64,000 nucleotides of DNA from Trematomus loennbergii. Taxonomy: Eukaryota > Chordata > Actinopteri > Perciformes > Nototheniidae. The position numbers and the translations under genes were made by a program. Where the stretch lies: the NCBI GenBank assembly GCA_012861695.1, contig JAAOOA010000026.1, positions 20,510,001 to 20,574,000 on the forward strand, in the 5' to 3' direction. The notes under the pieces were generated by a model. That model saw only the letters and a program-made list of their open reading frames with translations, did not search any database and was not told the origin of the DNA. Shown here piece by piece: positions 38,198 through 50,922 of this stretch; position 1 is the first letter of the stretch; each line of letters starts with the position of its first letter.

Positions 38198-39427
38198 CTA
38201 TTAAAGACAGAAAGAGAAAGAGATAAAGACGGCAGAAGCAGGGGTTAAATATTTCAAAATGGTGCGAACCAGACACTTCTTAAATATCAACATTTCAAAT
38301 GACATTTTACGGTCTCAATTGAGCTGTGGGCTGCTCACATTGAAATGGAAATGTGAAACACACCGCATAAAAGAAATGACAGCCCTGCTCTGAGCTGGGA
38401 TTTGCCGGATGAAAATAGAGAGTTTCAGTGTGGCCTCGGAGCTATTAATAAAAAGGGATTTTGTTCTGATTGGAGAAAGGAGTGTTTGAATTGATCAATC
38501 AGTTTGTTTACAAGGCTCCTCCATTTCAATCCCTGTGATAAGAGAGCAACCATTATAACATAATCCACCAACCGGTATTAATTGGACAACTACAAGATAC
38601 CCCTGGTGTTTATACAGTACTTTAGCAGGAAGCTTAAATCCGTAGACCATTGCAAGAGACATTTTACCACGCTCAATTAACTCTGTTTTGGTTCACCTGT
38701 ACTTGAAACTCTTTTATAGGCGATCCTCAAAGTCTCAGTGTCTTAATATCTTGTCTTAAGAATGTCTTAAAATCTTAAAATTGGGAAATTTAGAACCAAA
38801 TCTGTGTCACAAATGGGTGTTCACCCAACAATTGTTGCAACAACTCATTAGGCATAATAGAGAATTGGAATGGCCATCATATACTTCCATCATAATGTGG
38901 TTCGCCAAGTAACTCTTTGATCAGGAAAAACTTATTTAATGAAGGAGTGAACCTGCACAGATTGATGATGGTTTCCACACATCATATAGCTACATACTCC
39001 AGGTCTTAACCTCCCAGCCCGGCTTGATCTATGAAAGCCTTTGAAAGCTTTGAGAAGGCCTATTTGCTCTCTCTTCCGGAGGCTATGGGGTTTGATGAAG
39101 GGTTCATTTGTCTGATAAAAACGACTTTATACTAACCCACAGGCAGTGATTCCATCAGGTATAATCTGCTCTTTTTCCTTTGGAGCCTCTGGGTCATCTC
39201 ATCAAGAGTTACCCTCAACTCAGCCGCTATCCGAGCCTTTAGATCACTTCATTCAGTAATCTTCTAATGTCAAAGCCATCTTTGTTCTTGGCACACAACA
39301 TTACATCCTGGTTGATTGTCAAACGTTGTAATTAAGTGTCAATCTGGACGTTTTCCATTTAAATCAACGTCGTTTTAAGTTTATATCTATCGCCTAATGA
39401 CGTTACACAATAGTGTTTGAGCTTATA
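38198..39427 (-). other. whrn intron upstream of the PDZ2 exon
   Basis: Contains the pyrimidine-rich acceptor region ctttctctttctgtctttaa on the minus strand just above 38200. No other feature is seen. Confidence 0.5.
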
Positions 39428-39600
39428 GGGGCAGCATTAGCTCAGTCTGTAGGGATATGGCTCTGAAACTGATAGGGTTGCCAGTTCAGTCCACCTCCTC
39501 AGCACTGACAAGCTGCCTTTGAGCAAGGCACCGAACCCCCAACTGTGTGTCCATGTGTGTATTTCAACCTTTGTGTGAAATATAAAAAAATAAAAGAGTG
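39428..39600 (+). mobile_element. tRNA-derived SINE
   Basis: The head ggggcagcattagctcagtc resembles a tRNA 5' half with an A box, and gggttgccagttcagtccac resembles a B box. It is followed by gagcaaggcaccgaaccccc, a sequence found in teleost SINE bodies and LINE-related tails, and an A-rich end (tataaaaaaataaaag). It is not a functional tRNA: the arms do not pair well and the anticodon region is degenerate. Confidence 0.7.
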
Positions 39601-41409
39601 AAGAATTGAAATTAAAAGTCCTTCTTTCTTATGATGACAAAAGGAATATATGTATGTTTGCAGTATTATGAACAAGGGTGTTTGAAGTGACATTCAGAGA
39701 TAACATGTCAATGACTACGAACATTTCCTTCTTCTGCAGCCTCACATTAAAGCTTTTAACTGACGTTGACTTTGAATGGAAGTAGTCAGGAAAACGCACT
39801 GCGTTTTTTCAGGGAGCCTTACAGTGACCATTAGCATTCATCAAAAGTGCATCTACAAAACAAGATGACAGCCTTCTTCGCATTTCTTGACAGCAAATGG
39901 TTTTGAAATATTGCAGGGGGGTAATTTAAGAGTCAGGATTAACCTCTGTGAGCTGATGAAGAGCGACGGAATACAAACCTCAACTTCTTAGCCAGGTAAC
40001 CAACTTTCACTGTTCACAGAATCAGGCCAGGACCAGCATACATTAAGACCATGATTGAAAAAAGCCAATTATTGCCTGACTTTTAATTAAAATGACAGTA
40101 GTTTGTTATGCAGTCACCTTTCAAATTAAACCATATTTGTTTTAACCACCAGCGAAAAGGATGAGACCAACACCAACAGGAGTCCTTCAGGAATCCTCGA
40201 CCAACTGACGACAACTTTTTAAACATTAATTTCAAGTAAATGTATCACTTTTTTTTGTTGATTGAACTGAAGTAGAACAATACTCTTTAAGAAATCAACA
40301 GCCTTTAAAACACGTTGTCTATCATTCTGTATACTTTGATGAACTCAACTCAGCGGTTTCAAATCTACATTTATTTGGAGAGCAAAGACATTAAAGTTTT
40401 CACAAGGAGAGTTCGAGTCGTGCCAGACTTTAAATGATGACATCTTCCTCCATCACAAAGGGGCCTATTGATTACTTGGTTTGATCCTAATGAAGCTGTC
40501 TCTTTCCCAAGACTGAAAAGCGGGCTGAGTAGCACCTTGGCAACTACAAGATGACACATATGCAAATATCTCTATTAAACAATGTGAGTTGTATCCCTGC
40601 CATTGTCCCTCCGGTGAAGGTAAGGCATCTGGTACTGAAATCCTACTTTCCTCCAAATCTTAAGGCACGGTTTTTATTTTATTTTTTTAATAATCTCCTT
40701 ATTGGAGCTGAGCCAGCCACCTTTGCTCACTGGGATCATGGCTGATTCACGCTCTCTGTGACATTCATGCAGGAGAAGGTTTTAATTACGAGCCTCATCC
40801 TTCTTTTATTGGCATACCGTAGGAGTGCGTATAGTTCTCTGGCATCAGCTGCTATCACTGAATCACTTAATAATGCTCATTTCTCTTTAAGATTAGTCAT
40901 GTGTGTTGTTTGTTTTGTTAGTAATTGAAGCCTTTGTATTGGATAGACGAATTGATGTAATCACAGGAGGATATTATAATATTACACACATTATAAACAG
41001 TTTAATTAGCGCTGCATGTATAATTTGCATTAATTCAAAAGATTCTTAATATCAGAAATTGACATTCGTTTTTTCTTTTTAAAAGCAAAGAAGGTTAAAT
41101 GGCGAAACTCTTATAGACACTGAATTATGATTTCGGAGCGTTATCTGCATTGCAATAACTTCAGCCTGAATGAATGGATCTGAAGCAGGTTAGATTAATG
41201 TGTGGCTCCTGGCTGCTAAAAATGGAAACTTCTCGTGTAATAAATCTTTGAAACAGCTCTGACAGCTCCTTCGCTGCAGGTTGTAAGGTAGTGACAGGGC
41301 GGAGTTTTGTGGGACTGAAGGTACAATTACATTTATGGTTTAAGTTTTTTTCTTCAATGTCCATCATCTACTGTATGTCAATTACCGAGACTTACTATTG
41401 TAATTCATT
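39601..41409 (-). other. whrn intron, no recognised feature
   Basis: No exon or repeat end supportable. Open frames at 40371-40565, 40465-40656 and 40551-40745 overlap on opposite strands and are incidental. Confidence 0.45.
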
Positions 41410-41413
41410 TTAA

Positions 41414-41760
41414 AGGACATAGTATGCTAATTTTCAGGTTACAATTTGTATTCTGTGCCTCTCCTGTGACATGTCTCCATGCTTTAATTAGGGTTCTTCA
41501 CCCTCTGTCTGAAAACCAGAGCCCAGTCTGCTCTGATTGGTTAGCTAGCTGGCTCTGTTATGATTGGTCAACCGCTTGGAGATGTCCCGCCCCTTAGCCC
41601 ATCATGTACTGTGTTGGAGCCCTAGCCAATAAAAGCGAGAGTTACAAAGTGATTATATTATCAATACAGACTTCCATTAAAGTCCCCCTGGTCACATTTG
41701 TTGGAATCTGATTATTTGGTGAGTATTTGAATAGTTTTCACTGAAAAAAAGGGGCTTTGC
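41414..41760 (-). mobile_element. Non-autonomous repeat, second copy of the 18635 family
   Basis: Starts after TTAA (41410-41413) with aggacatagtatgctaattt. Relative to the copy at 18635-19071 it is inverted: caccctctgtctgaaaacca and gagcccagtctgctctgatt match the complement of that copy. The TTAA at one end suits a piggyBac- or Kolobok-type insertion, but the other end is diverged. Confidence 0.68.
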
Positions 41761-42309
41761 AAGCAAAATGAAAGAATTATCCTGAAAGTAATTAACTTAT
41801 TTATTAGACCCAAAAATATTCAGACACTGATTTGGTTGAATGTCTGGGAAAAAAAACGTCATTAGTTGGGGGAGGTAATATGAAAGTAAGGGTTAGGGTC
41901 AGGGTTGTAGATAGTTTGAAGGTGTGTTCAAAGAATGCTGCTGTTACAGTGGCAAAAACTTGAAATTGAATATAAGACATTTATTATATTCTCTTATGGT
42001 ATTTATGATTTATAGATCAAGGACTTTTATATTATGTTGCTTACTTTAGCTTAGCTTCAGGGCTCTGCAGTGTGAGTCTTTCACCCCCTAAAAATAGAAA
42101 TGTGTGAACCGGATAAATCATTTAGGAGCACATCGTGTGAGTAGATGAAACTGAAGTCCAGCCTCCTCAAAGATCGTTTTTCATATATTCTTCTAGTCTT
42201 TTAGGCCGAGGGCTTGAGAAACATGAACAGAGTGAAGCGAGATCTAAATATCAATACAACCTATCGATATATTACCATCTATCATTTCCAAAGTAAAACC
42301 TCGTTTTCA
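41761..42309 (-). other. whrn intron next to the Gypsy relic
   Basis: I searched here for the missing 5' LTR of the retroelement that begins at about 42310 and found none. The sequence is ordinary AT-rich intron. Confidence 0.5.
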
Positions 42310-43110
42310 GGCAAGTGCACTTTCTTTTGAGCAGCAGAGGGAAATGTTATTGTTGCAGCAGGAACACGAAAAAATAAAGTGGGAACATGACCGGGAACAT
42401 GACAAAAGGAAGTATGAGTTGGGAATTGAAAAGGAAATCACAGTGGAGCGGATGCGACAAGAATCTGAGAAAGCCAAGATAGAGTTGGAGGGACATCGTC
42501 TGGCTATTCTCAGAGATGGCGCGTTGTCCGGTGAGGGGCAGGGTGAACAGGTGCCCAGGTCTCCTCATCGCTTTGATGTTAATAACCTGCGCTTGCTGCC
42601 TCACTTTAATGAAGGTGATCCCGACACGTTTTTTTTGTTGTTTGAACGTGTAGCTAGGGCTAGAGATTGGCCTGATGCAGACTGCGCTCTGATGCTTCAG
42701 TGTGTTCTCACAGGAAGAGCACAGTCTGCATATTCCTCCTTATGTCTGGAAGATAGCTCTAGCTATAGTAAAATAAAATCAGCGGTGCTTAGAGCATATG
42801 AACTGGTGCCAGAGGCCTATCGACCGTTTTTAGGTCCTTTGAGCAAAAACAAGATCAAACATATGTGGAGATGGCGAGGGACTTGTCTGTTCATTTTAAG
42901 CGTTGGTTAACTGCTCTTGACGTCACTACTTTTGACGATTTGTGTGAGCTCATGACTTTGGAACAGTTCAAAAATATTCTTCCTGACAAGATTGCTACTT
43001 ACATAACAGAACACAGCGGTCACTTCTGCGGCTGAAGCTGCTGTGGCAGCTGATGAGTTTGTGTTGCTTCATAAGACAGGTTCGGAGGGCGCTCTGGGGC
43101 CCTAACTGTT
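42310..43110 (+). pseudogene. Gypsy gag pseudogene (capsid region, SCAN-like)
   Basis: An open frame to 42910 starts with a charged, probably coiled-coil segment (QQEHEKIKWEHDREHDKRKY) and continues with the capsid-type region LRLLPHFNEGDPDTFFLLFE, then CALMLQCVLTGRAQSAYSSL and VLRAYELVPEAYR. The last is typical of teleost Gypsy gag and related to the SCAN fold. The frame is lost at about 42835, continues in another frame (FDDLCELMTLEQFKNILPDK at 42935-42995) and is lost again by one extra base at about 43017. I annotate it as a broken copy only. Confidence 0.8.
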
Positions 43111-43199
43111 TTTGAAGGAAGTAGAAAGGCTGTTGATGTTGGTTCATTTGGGATGGAGCCAAGGAAATTGGGTTTGGTCAAGTCTGAGGTGGATAATGA

Positions 43200-43262
43200 T
43201 ATTTGCCACTACTGTCGTGAAAAAGGCCATTGGAAGGCAGATTGTCCTGCGCTTAGAGCAAA
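43200..43262 (+). pseudogene. Gypsy nucleocapsid CCHC knuckle remnant
   Basis: Translates as a single zinc knuckle, CHYCREKGHWKADC, with Cys-X2-Cys-X4-His-X4-Cys spacing intact. It sits between capsid and protease, the usual place for a nucleocapsid domain in Gypsy elements. Confidence 0.8.
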
Positions 43263-43379
43263 TCTGAGGGAGGAAGATATTTTGTTGGGCCTGTTGCGTT
43301 GGCTGCTCCTGTGAAAAGCTGCTGTGTTGCCGATGTGCTTACATCCCACTTATGTGGATCTGAGGTTTTGGCATCTTAT

Positions 43380-44129
<750 letters not shown>

Positions 44130-44445
44130 AACTAACTGCTACAACTGAGGAAACATGGGCCGTGACGGTAATGTATTGTCTGTCATACTGTTCGATAAAT
44201 CGTTCTCGCTCTGCCCATCCTTTTAAAGTGTGCTTCTCAGGTAGCTTACCTGAGTTGCTAAAGATGTGGCTGGGTGTTGGAGGAGCGTTTGGCAGTGTGA
44301 GGGTTGTATGTTGCAATTGTGGTTTTGTTGGAGGTGGGGTGCATTATGTCTTGTGTTTTTTTGTTCATTACTGGTGTTTTTTGTTTTGTCAGGGTTGGGA
44401 TTGGTGTGCCGGTGGTCCTGGGGACACCGACTTTAAGGGGGGGGG

Positions 44446-44771
44446 TGTGACGACCCCTGCCTTGTTGTCTCCTGTGGTGTGCATGGCCCTTTAATGTTTC
44501 TCCTCTGCTTGTGACGCCCTGATTGGGGACACCTGACGCCCTGATTGAGGACACCTGACGGCTGGCGGAGGATTAAGAGGCCTGGGCCAGAGTCTTGATC
44601 TCTCTCTTCCCGCAGAGGACCGGACCTCGGAGAGCAGCCACGTCGCCTATGTTTTTTTGCTTTGCCTTTGTGTTGTCTTCGGACACATTAAGTTTTGCTA
44701 AATAATACTTTTTTTTACATATTCTTGTCCTTCCCACGCTTTTTGTTATGGCTAAGAGCCAGGCCATGACA
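44446..44771 (+). mobile_element. 3' LTR of the Gypsy relic
   Basis: Begins TGTGACGACC directly after a polypurine tract (taagggggggggg type) and runs to a TGACA end at about 44771. It contains a 22-bp direct repeat, tgacgccctgattggggaca with cc, at 44512-44533 and 44534-44555. The end is less certain: a second tgaca lies at 44776-44780. No 5' partner was found for comparison of age. Confidence 0.7.
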
Positions 44772-44792
44772 CCTGTGACACAAGATTTTCAT

Positions 44793-44853
44793 CGGCATAA
44801 CTACACTGTAGCAATGTTCGTATGACTAAATAAAGAACCTTGAACCTTGAATC
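44793..44853 (+). mobile_element. LINE-type 3' tail next to the LTR
   Basis: The phrase ataactacactgtagcaatg followed by ttcgtatgactaaataaag and aaccttgaaccttga is the same tail seen inverted at 37225-37290. The repeat aaccttg forms the terminal simple repeat. It directly abuts the Gypsy LTR, so the Gypsy element may have inserted into an older copy. Confidence 0.55.
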
Positions 44854-45434
44854 AGAATAAATCAATTCTAAAATATGTCAACCTTTAATCAGCTTGCATT
44901 TAAGTGTGTAACATAATGGCGTAGTGTCTGGATACTAAGGGCGTTATATAATGACATAGTGTCCAGATAATAACTAGGATCCCCATTTCCATAGTTCTCC
45001 ACTGTACTGGATCTTACCTTATGATTGTAGAGAAAAATATGGAGCACACAGACACATGCACAATACATGTGTTCAATACATTTTTTTTAATAAACTGCAT
45101 TAGTTGAATACCTTTTACTGTGCCCATAACATTTATTTTTGTAGTCATATTTCTCTTATTTAGGATTACATGTGCTTGGTAAAAAAATGAGGGTGACGCT
45201 CCTTAGCATAATAAAGCTAGCATTTTGCAAATGTTTTAAACAAATGAAAGCCATGGCCACCAATAAAATATGTTTTCTTATGAATCATTATATACAATAC
45301 TGGGAAAATGTTATTCAGAAGATGAATATTTCAGTCCTCCTTTTGCATTTCTTTCAAAAAATGTACTTTAAAATAATGTACACAGCTCCACATTTCCATC
45401 ACTCCAGTGTTCTGTTCCCCGTGTAAACTCTCAC
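44854..45434 (-). other. whrn intron start after exon 45653-45435
   Basis: Only the donor site next to 45434 is recognisable. The remainder is AT-rich with no repeat end. Confidence 0.45.
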
Positions 45435-45653
45435 CTTCTTCTCGTCCCCGTCCTGCAGAAGCTGCATGTTGCTGCGCCGCTGGCTGTCAGTTCTCCTGAG
45501 CGTGGCGCTGCGATGCACCGTCAGGTCAGGAGGAGGGGACACACTCCGGCCCTGAGGGTCCACCCAGGTGTAAACGTGGTTGGTGACGTAGCCGCCTGGA
45601 ATCCGCCCGACTGAACGCACCGAGAGGCTGAGCTTTTTATTGCCCTTCAGCAC
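45435..45653 (-). CDS. whrn: whirlin internal exon: end of PDZ1 and PDZ1-PDZ2 linker
   Basis: Internal coding exon of whirlin, a PDZ scaffold that works at stereocilia tips and bases and in the Usher type 2 complex with usherin, ADGRV1 and PDZD7. The exon is 219 nt, exactly 73 codons, entered and left in phase 0. It starts VLKGNKKLSLSV, the last strand of PDZ1, then has RIPGGYVTNHVYTWVDPQGR, which I recognise as near-invariant in vertebrate whirlin, then a Ser/Pro/Arg linker ending DGDEKK. The acceptor is a pyrimidine tract ending ctcctcag immediately before 45653, and the donor is gtgaga from 45434 downward. The paralogue PDZD7 has a different sequence here, so I favour whrn; teleosts can have two copies (whrna, whrnb) and I cannot say which this is. 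No stop or frameshift is present in this exon. Confidence 0.93.
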
Positions 45654-48600
45654 CTGAGGAGAGGAGTCAGACATTTGTAATTCTAACAACAGAAATAATT
45701 GCAAGTTGAAAGAGAAAATTCCACACTTTAATCTATTTCAAATATGCCTACATAAATACATCCAGGGTAAAACAAACACAGTGAGGTTGAAGCAGTGCAT
45801 TTCAAAGTAGGACACATTTGGTAGAAAAGTCAAGACTAATCCAGCAGTGCCTCAGACTGCAGAAACTCCAAATGACCAAACAGATCCCCCCCCCCCACTG
45901 CACACACAACAAACACATTTCTAACGTATTTCGACTGAAATTGCCCCTGGCTGTGCCTCATTGCCTTCTGATAGCTTGCAGTATGTGCAATCCCTCTGCA
46001 GATCAATGTATTCCCATGTGCTCTGTGGTTTGAGAAATCAGACCGATTGGGTTTTAAGATCTTAATGATCAAACAATCCTTGTGCAGCACAAACTCAAAC
46101 AGAACCTCAGCTTTCATTTCAGACTAGAGATGATCACAAACACTGCCGTTATAAAAGCTGATATTACTCCAGCAGAGTCATTTAAAAAGTCTCTACGTGA
46201 AAAGATTGTATACATTTTGCAATTGAAAATGTGTGTTACACGCCAACATTGAAGTCACAGGTATACTTCACAATGCATTTAAAAGAAAAACTAGACATTG
46301 TTAGGATCCTAGACGCTAATAACAATTTCCCAAATATTCATCCCCCTTCTCCTTTTTGAGTTGGAGAGTAAAGGTTATACCAATGATGGAGCGAAGAAAG
46401 TTGATCATGTTAGATAGGAAAGCAGTTGGGGAAGAGTTCCTCTGGACAATGCATTTAGGGATATCTCCAATGTACAACAAGTTACAGAAAGTCAGGTTTC
46501 AGGTGTGGAAGCTCTGAGATGAAATGGCCCACTCCTTTCCAAAAAGGCTTTACATGTTCTTGATAGCTACAGGCTCATTATGAATGAGACTTTATCAAAT
46601 AGACTGCAAGCTGGCAAAGAAAAAACTCCTTTCTAGCCGCTGCTATCAGCAACCTCATTCATTCAGCTCATATGGAAATATCATGAACACTGTTGATAGA
46701 GCATTCTGGCTGGGAACACTTTAAGGTTCAGAGCTCTCTTTTCAAACTCTTTAAATGAAACCAACACCAGGATCCTTTGTTGTTACCATGAAACAAATGA
46801 ATCTTAATCTTGCTTTTTTCAGTATAAGTGACCTGGCATAACTTGGCAACCAAAACAACGGATACAGTTTTAGCTAGACCCTTTAATCTGTGTTGCTATT
46901 GGGAGAAAATGTCACCGACTGTTATTCATTATTCAGCCATTTGCATTCTGCTTCACAATCCAACATTCATATTAAAGGCTTTCAATTTCCTTTTGTTTAG
47001 ACATGTCATTCCAGTTGTCAGTCGTATTACTTTATGTTCAAATAAATCTAAAGTGCTAACCATGATACCTCATTGAGGGCTTGCAGCTGACTCCATGTGG
47101 TAACAAAGACTTCCCAAAGTAGCTCGTGTTCTTTAGCAAACAAATTGTCTCTATCTTCTCTTAAGTGAACAACATGAATCCGTCCTCATCAGTCTTCTGC
47201 CGACAATACGAGCAAGGTCCTACTAAATCCTCTAGTCGGGATGCCCATTAACATATGCTGCAAGGAGCAGCTCAAATTATTACTTGTCAAAGTGCTGCAG
47301 ATTGCAGAGGAGCCTCGTCTCCTGGAGCACAACGATCGCGGCTGAATCAATTTCACAATCCTGATGTGTGCTGAGAGATAATAACTTCAATTCTGAGGCA
47401 ACAAAACCTGTCAGCAGTGAAGATCACTGACTGGACCAAAGCCCCTGCCATCACTCCCTCCCTCCTCCACCCCCATCTTGGAAGCAATGCAGAAGTTGAG
47501 ATAGAACTTTACAACAGATAACTTCAGCATTACATAAGCAGACGCACTGTTATATAAAATGAGAAACCTGCGTACAGAAAGGCACAAAAAAACTAAAGCA
47601 GCGTGAAGTCCAAAAAGTGCCTGTCTTCTTGATTTTATTATTGTGTCTAAATGTGACAGCGGGGATGTCGAAGGCTATCTCCTTTATTTGAACAATGCAC
47701 ATTTCCACCCAATGACATGTGTCACAACCCTCTGAGCCATCACATATCACCAGGGGGTCCTGGGGAATACAAATGTAATCATGGTCACACCGTTTGCAGA
47801 CTGAACATGCTGCAAAAAAGGAAGGTAATGTTTCATGGAAAGGAAATGGGTTCACAAATATACACATAGTCCTGTATCAAATATGTTGTTGGTTAACGTC
47901 CAAACTAGACTTTAGTCAACACCTGATTTCCTGTGTGTACAATGTATCGTGTACTAATCATAATAGGGCTTCACAATAATACAAAAAAAACCTACATAAA
48001 ATGATTATGGTGAGGAACCAAATAAGTATATCATTTGTTACTAGTCCAAATTAGATACATTTCTATCAAGTGTGCAGCTCTAAACCATAATATGAAATAT
48101 GTAGTACATACTGTAGACTACTTGTGAAAAGAAGTACACTATCATCATGTTTAGTTGTTTTAGGAAAGGAAGAAAGGTTCTATGTGGTGCAGATATCACT
48201 GCAGAATAACTTCACTTCTGTTTTTATCTCAAGTGTTTTTTCTTTATCTGCCGATTGTCTCATCTCAGAACATTGGCTTCTTTCCAAGACACTTTGCCGG
48301 CCGGCCACAGAGCATCACTTTGATTCATAGCTGCAAAACAGAGCTTATCATAGTGCATGTTCGTCTGAGAAATGTAACTGCATTTGGGGGAAATGAAGGG
48401 AGAAAAGTGAAATGAGCAGTGTTGGGATTCAATGAGAAGCAGTATGCCAGGGAGTTAGGACAACATGACACACAAGGAGAAACGGGAAGACGGAGCGTAA
48501 TGGAGGGGATGGAGGGGATGGAGGGGATGGAGGGAGGGCAGTGGGTTTAAGAGGCTGCTCCATCATGTGAATAAGAAACAGAGGTAATCGACTAGCATCC

Positions 48601-49371
48601 GTACAGTGGTCCTAATGCGGCGTGTCTCCAGGAAAGTGCTGATTGTGACACTGGGCTGATGAAGCTCTGCCCCGCTTTCACACAGAACGGAAAGTGCTGG
48701 GAATATAATGGAATATAAATAATAGCAGAGCGTAATGGGAAATGGCAGCGGCAGGTAAACTGTTTTCAGATGATGCCGTGGAAAAAACAATATGCTCTCA
48801 TCAGAGTCTGGCAAATCCATTTCATACACAAAGCTGAGTGCAAAAAGCCGGCTGTAGAAACCATCCAGTTCAATCACTTAGAAACGCCCGGCCACACACT
48901 GTAGGAGATTTAAAGGTGCCTGGTGTCAGGAGAATTACCGTAAGAAATGACTTGTGAGACATGAGGGATTCAACCGTAACCCAAGGTTGTGCAAGAGCAT
49001 TCAAATACCCTGCTGGTGCTGCAAAGGCTTCAACTGGAGTAGCTAGGATGATATCATGAGCAAATAAACATGTGTTGTGACTTGACAAACTATTTAATTG
49101 AGTCTGTAGATGAAATAAAACAAGTCAATAATAATATTAGACAACAGATTCCCTAGGCTGTTAAATCATTTATACAAAAGGAAGTGTATTCATTCTGTCA
49201 GTGTAAAGACCTGATAAATAAAACCAATGTGAATGTACTCGCATTTTTGGAAAATGTAGGCAATTACTAATTCTTACTCTATAAATAGCTATTTATAATA
49301 CCATCTTAGTCTTTATTTAAAGTGAGATCAAATTAATGAAAGTACAGAGTCACCTTAACAAATACTAAGTC
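45654..49371 (-). other. whrn intron upstream of the PDZ1-end exon
   Basis: The acceptor of the exon at 45653 lies at its edge. I found no exon carrying the earlier part of PDZ1. A C11 run lies at 45886-45896 and a 9-bp tandem repeat at 48502-48538. Nothing else can be supported. Confidence 0.5.
48502..48538. repeat. 9-bp tandem repeat, about four copies
   Basis: The unit ggaggggat occurs three times exactly and then degenerates to ggagggaggg. It is G-rich on the plus strand and could form a quadruplex. Confidence 0.85.
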
Positions 49372-49375
49372 TTAA

Positions 49376-50918
49376 AGGTCCCATGTCATGGCCATTGTTG
49401 AGGTCTACTAGAATAGATTTAAATTGTGCAATTTCCCAACCTCACATTGGTTTCTCATACAGCATCTCTGTATAGTATGTGTATTCACCAGGTATTCACT
49501 CTCTGTCCTAAACGGCTTGTTGGAGCTCCTGCCCCCCCTCCCTGTGAGCCCAGTGTGCTCTGATTGGTCGGGACGTTGCGAGGCTCGCTGCTGCCGATTT
49601 CTCCGCGATCCAACTCGTCTATTACCAGCGTTCAGGGAGCTCTATGCAAGTCAATGGGGACTCCCTGTTAGTTAGCCAAGGGATCCTGGTGTGTGAGGAG
49701 CTCCGCGGATTGGTCCATTCGGGCCAATCCGGTCATTTGTTGTTGATTTGGGTATTCACACGTCACAGAACCAGGAAGCAAACAATGGAAAATGAGAAAT
49801 CTCCAACGAGGCGTTCTGGGCAAGCCCCCAGGAAGTGCGCCGGACTCAGATGAAAATATTCGTGCTGGCCAAACGGCGGTACTACACTTCCTTTTGGTTG
49901 CCAGGCCCGGAAACACTTTTTCCCATTGACTTACATGGGGAAAGAGTGGTCTGTAAATTGTTGGATAATTTTTTTAAACTAAATAAACTACCTAGTATGA
50001 ACACTTGTATAGCCCTTATTAAAAACATTCGTTCCTCAAGTTGTAAAAATGTGCTAATAACGTTATTCTGTGAGTTATTTCCCTCTGCATTATGAACGCG
50101 CATCTAACCCACGGACCGCGCCGCCGGCACGTTCATGTTACGTGTTCAGCACTACATGCGTTTATCTTTACCCATGGATGCACAATAAGAACGGACCCAT
50201 ATCGCCTTACTGCCAGCCCACGGAGCTGTAATAATGGATATATTGCACATGTTTGCTGTAATTCATCATTTGTAAAATATTATACTACATGGGCTGTATG
50301 ATTAAATCTTGTACCGTAAATGTTGTATTAAATAAAGTTAATATTACCGACGTAGATTAACGTCCCTGTAGCTTCTTATTGCACTAAGAAGCTTATTGCA
50401 CTGTATATATTATATATATATATACACATAGCTAACCGCTAGCTGCTAACTGCCGCCTCGTTAATATCAAATCTATCATAATAACAAACCATTACCATGC
50501 TGTCATGAACGTGCGAAGCTGTTACGTGTACGCAAATTGACGTGCTTGATGTGAACGAGCATTTTGGGGGGCATGGTTAAAGTTGCGCATGCGCTATGAG
50601 CGTACATACGGGTACTTCTCAGGCATGCCGGGTAATCTGTGACGTTTCGCTCTCTCAAAAGTTGGGCCATTTTATCATCATGCGCGAATGAGCAACTCTC
50701 ATAGGAATTAATGAGGCCCCGCCTCCCACGCTGTATCCAGTTCTTATTATACATCCATGGTTCTGGGGCAGCACAGACAGGTCTTTTCTGTGTTAGAGTT
50801 GTACTCGCTACAGGGTGTACTTTGAGGGTTTGTGACTCTGCAGACTGTTTACATGCATAGAAACCTTCATAACACACAAGGGGACTGGTAATAACCGGAA
50901 AAGCATGACATGGGCCCT
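49376..50918. mobile_element. 1.5-kb TTAA-flanked non-autonomous transposon
   Basis: Ends are AGGTCCCATGTCATGG on the left and, in reverse complement, AGGGCCCATGTCATGC on the right. TTAA lies at 49372-49375 and 50919-50922. At 1543 bp it is the largest TTAA element in the window but still has no transposase frame. The termini share the AGG...CATG layout with the element at 24-526, suggesting related transposases. Interior open frames (up to 124 codons) overlap on both strands and are unsupported. Confidence 0.85.
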
Positions 50919-50922
50919 TTAA

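Noticed and set aside
39428..39500. Functional tRNA gene
   Set aside because: A and B boxes are recognisable but the arms do not pair and a SINE body and A-rich tail follow.
42344..42910. 188-codon frame as a host SCAN-domain gene
   Set aside because: The downstream knuckle, protease motif, polypurine tract and LTR, together with frameshifts, show it is gag of a retroelement.
45435..45653. Assignment to the paralogue PDZD7
   Set aside because: The RIPGGYVTNHVYTWVDPQGR segment and the ETKWIASSQIGE segment in exon 5592-5800 are characteristic of whirlin, not PDZD7.
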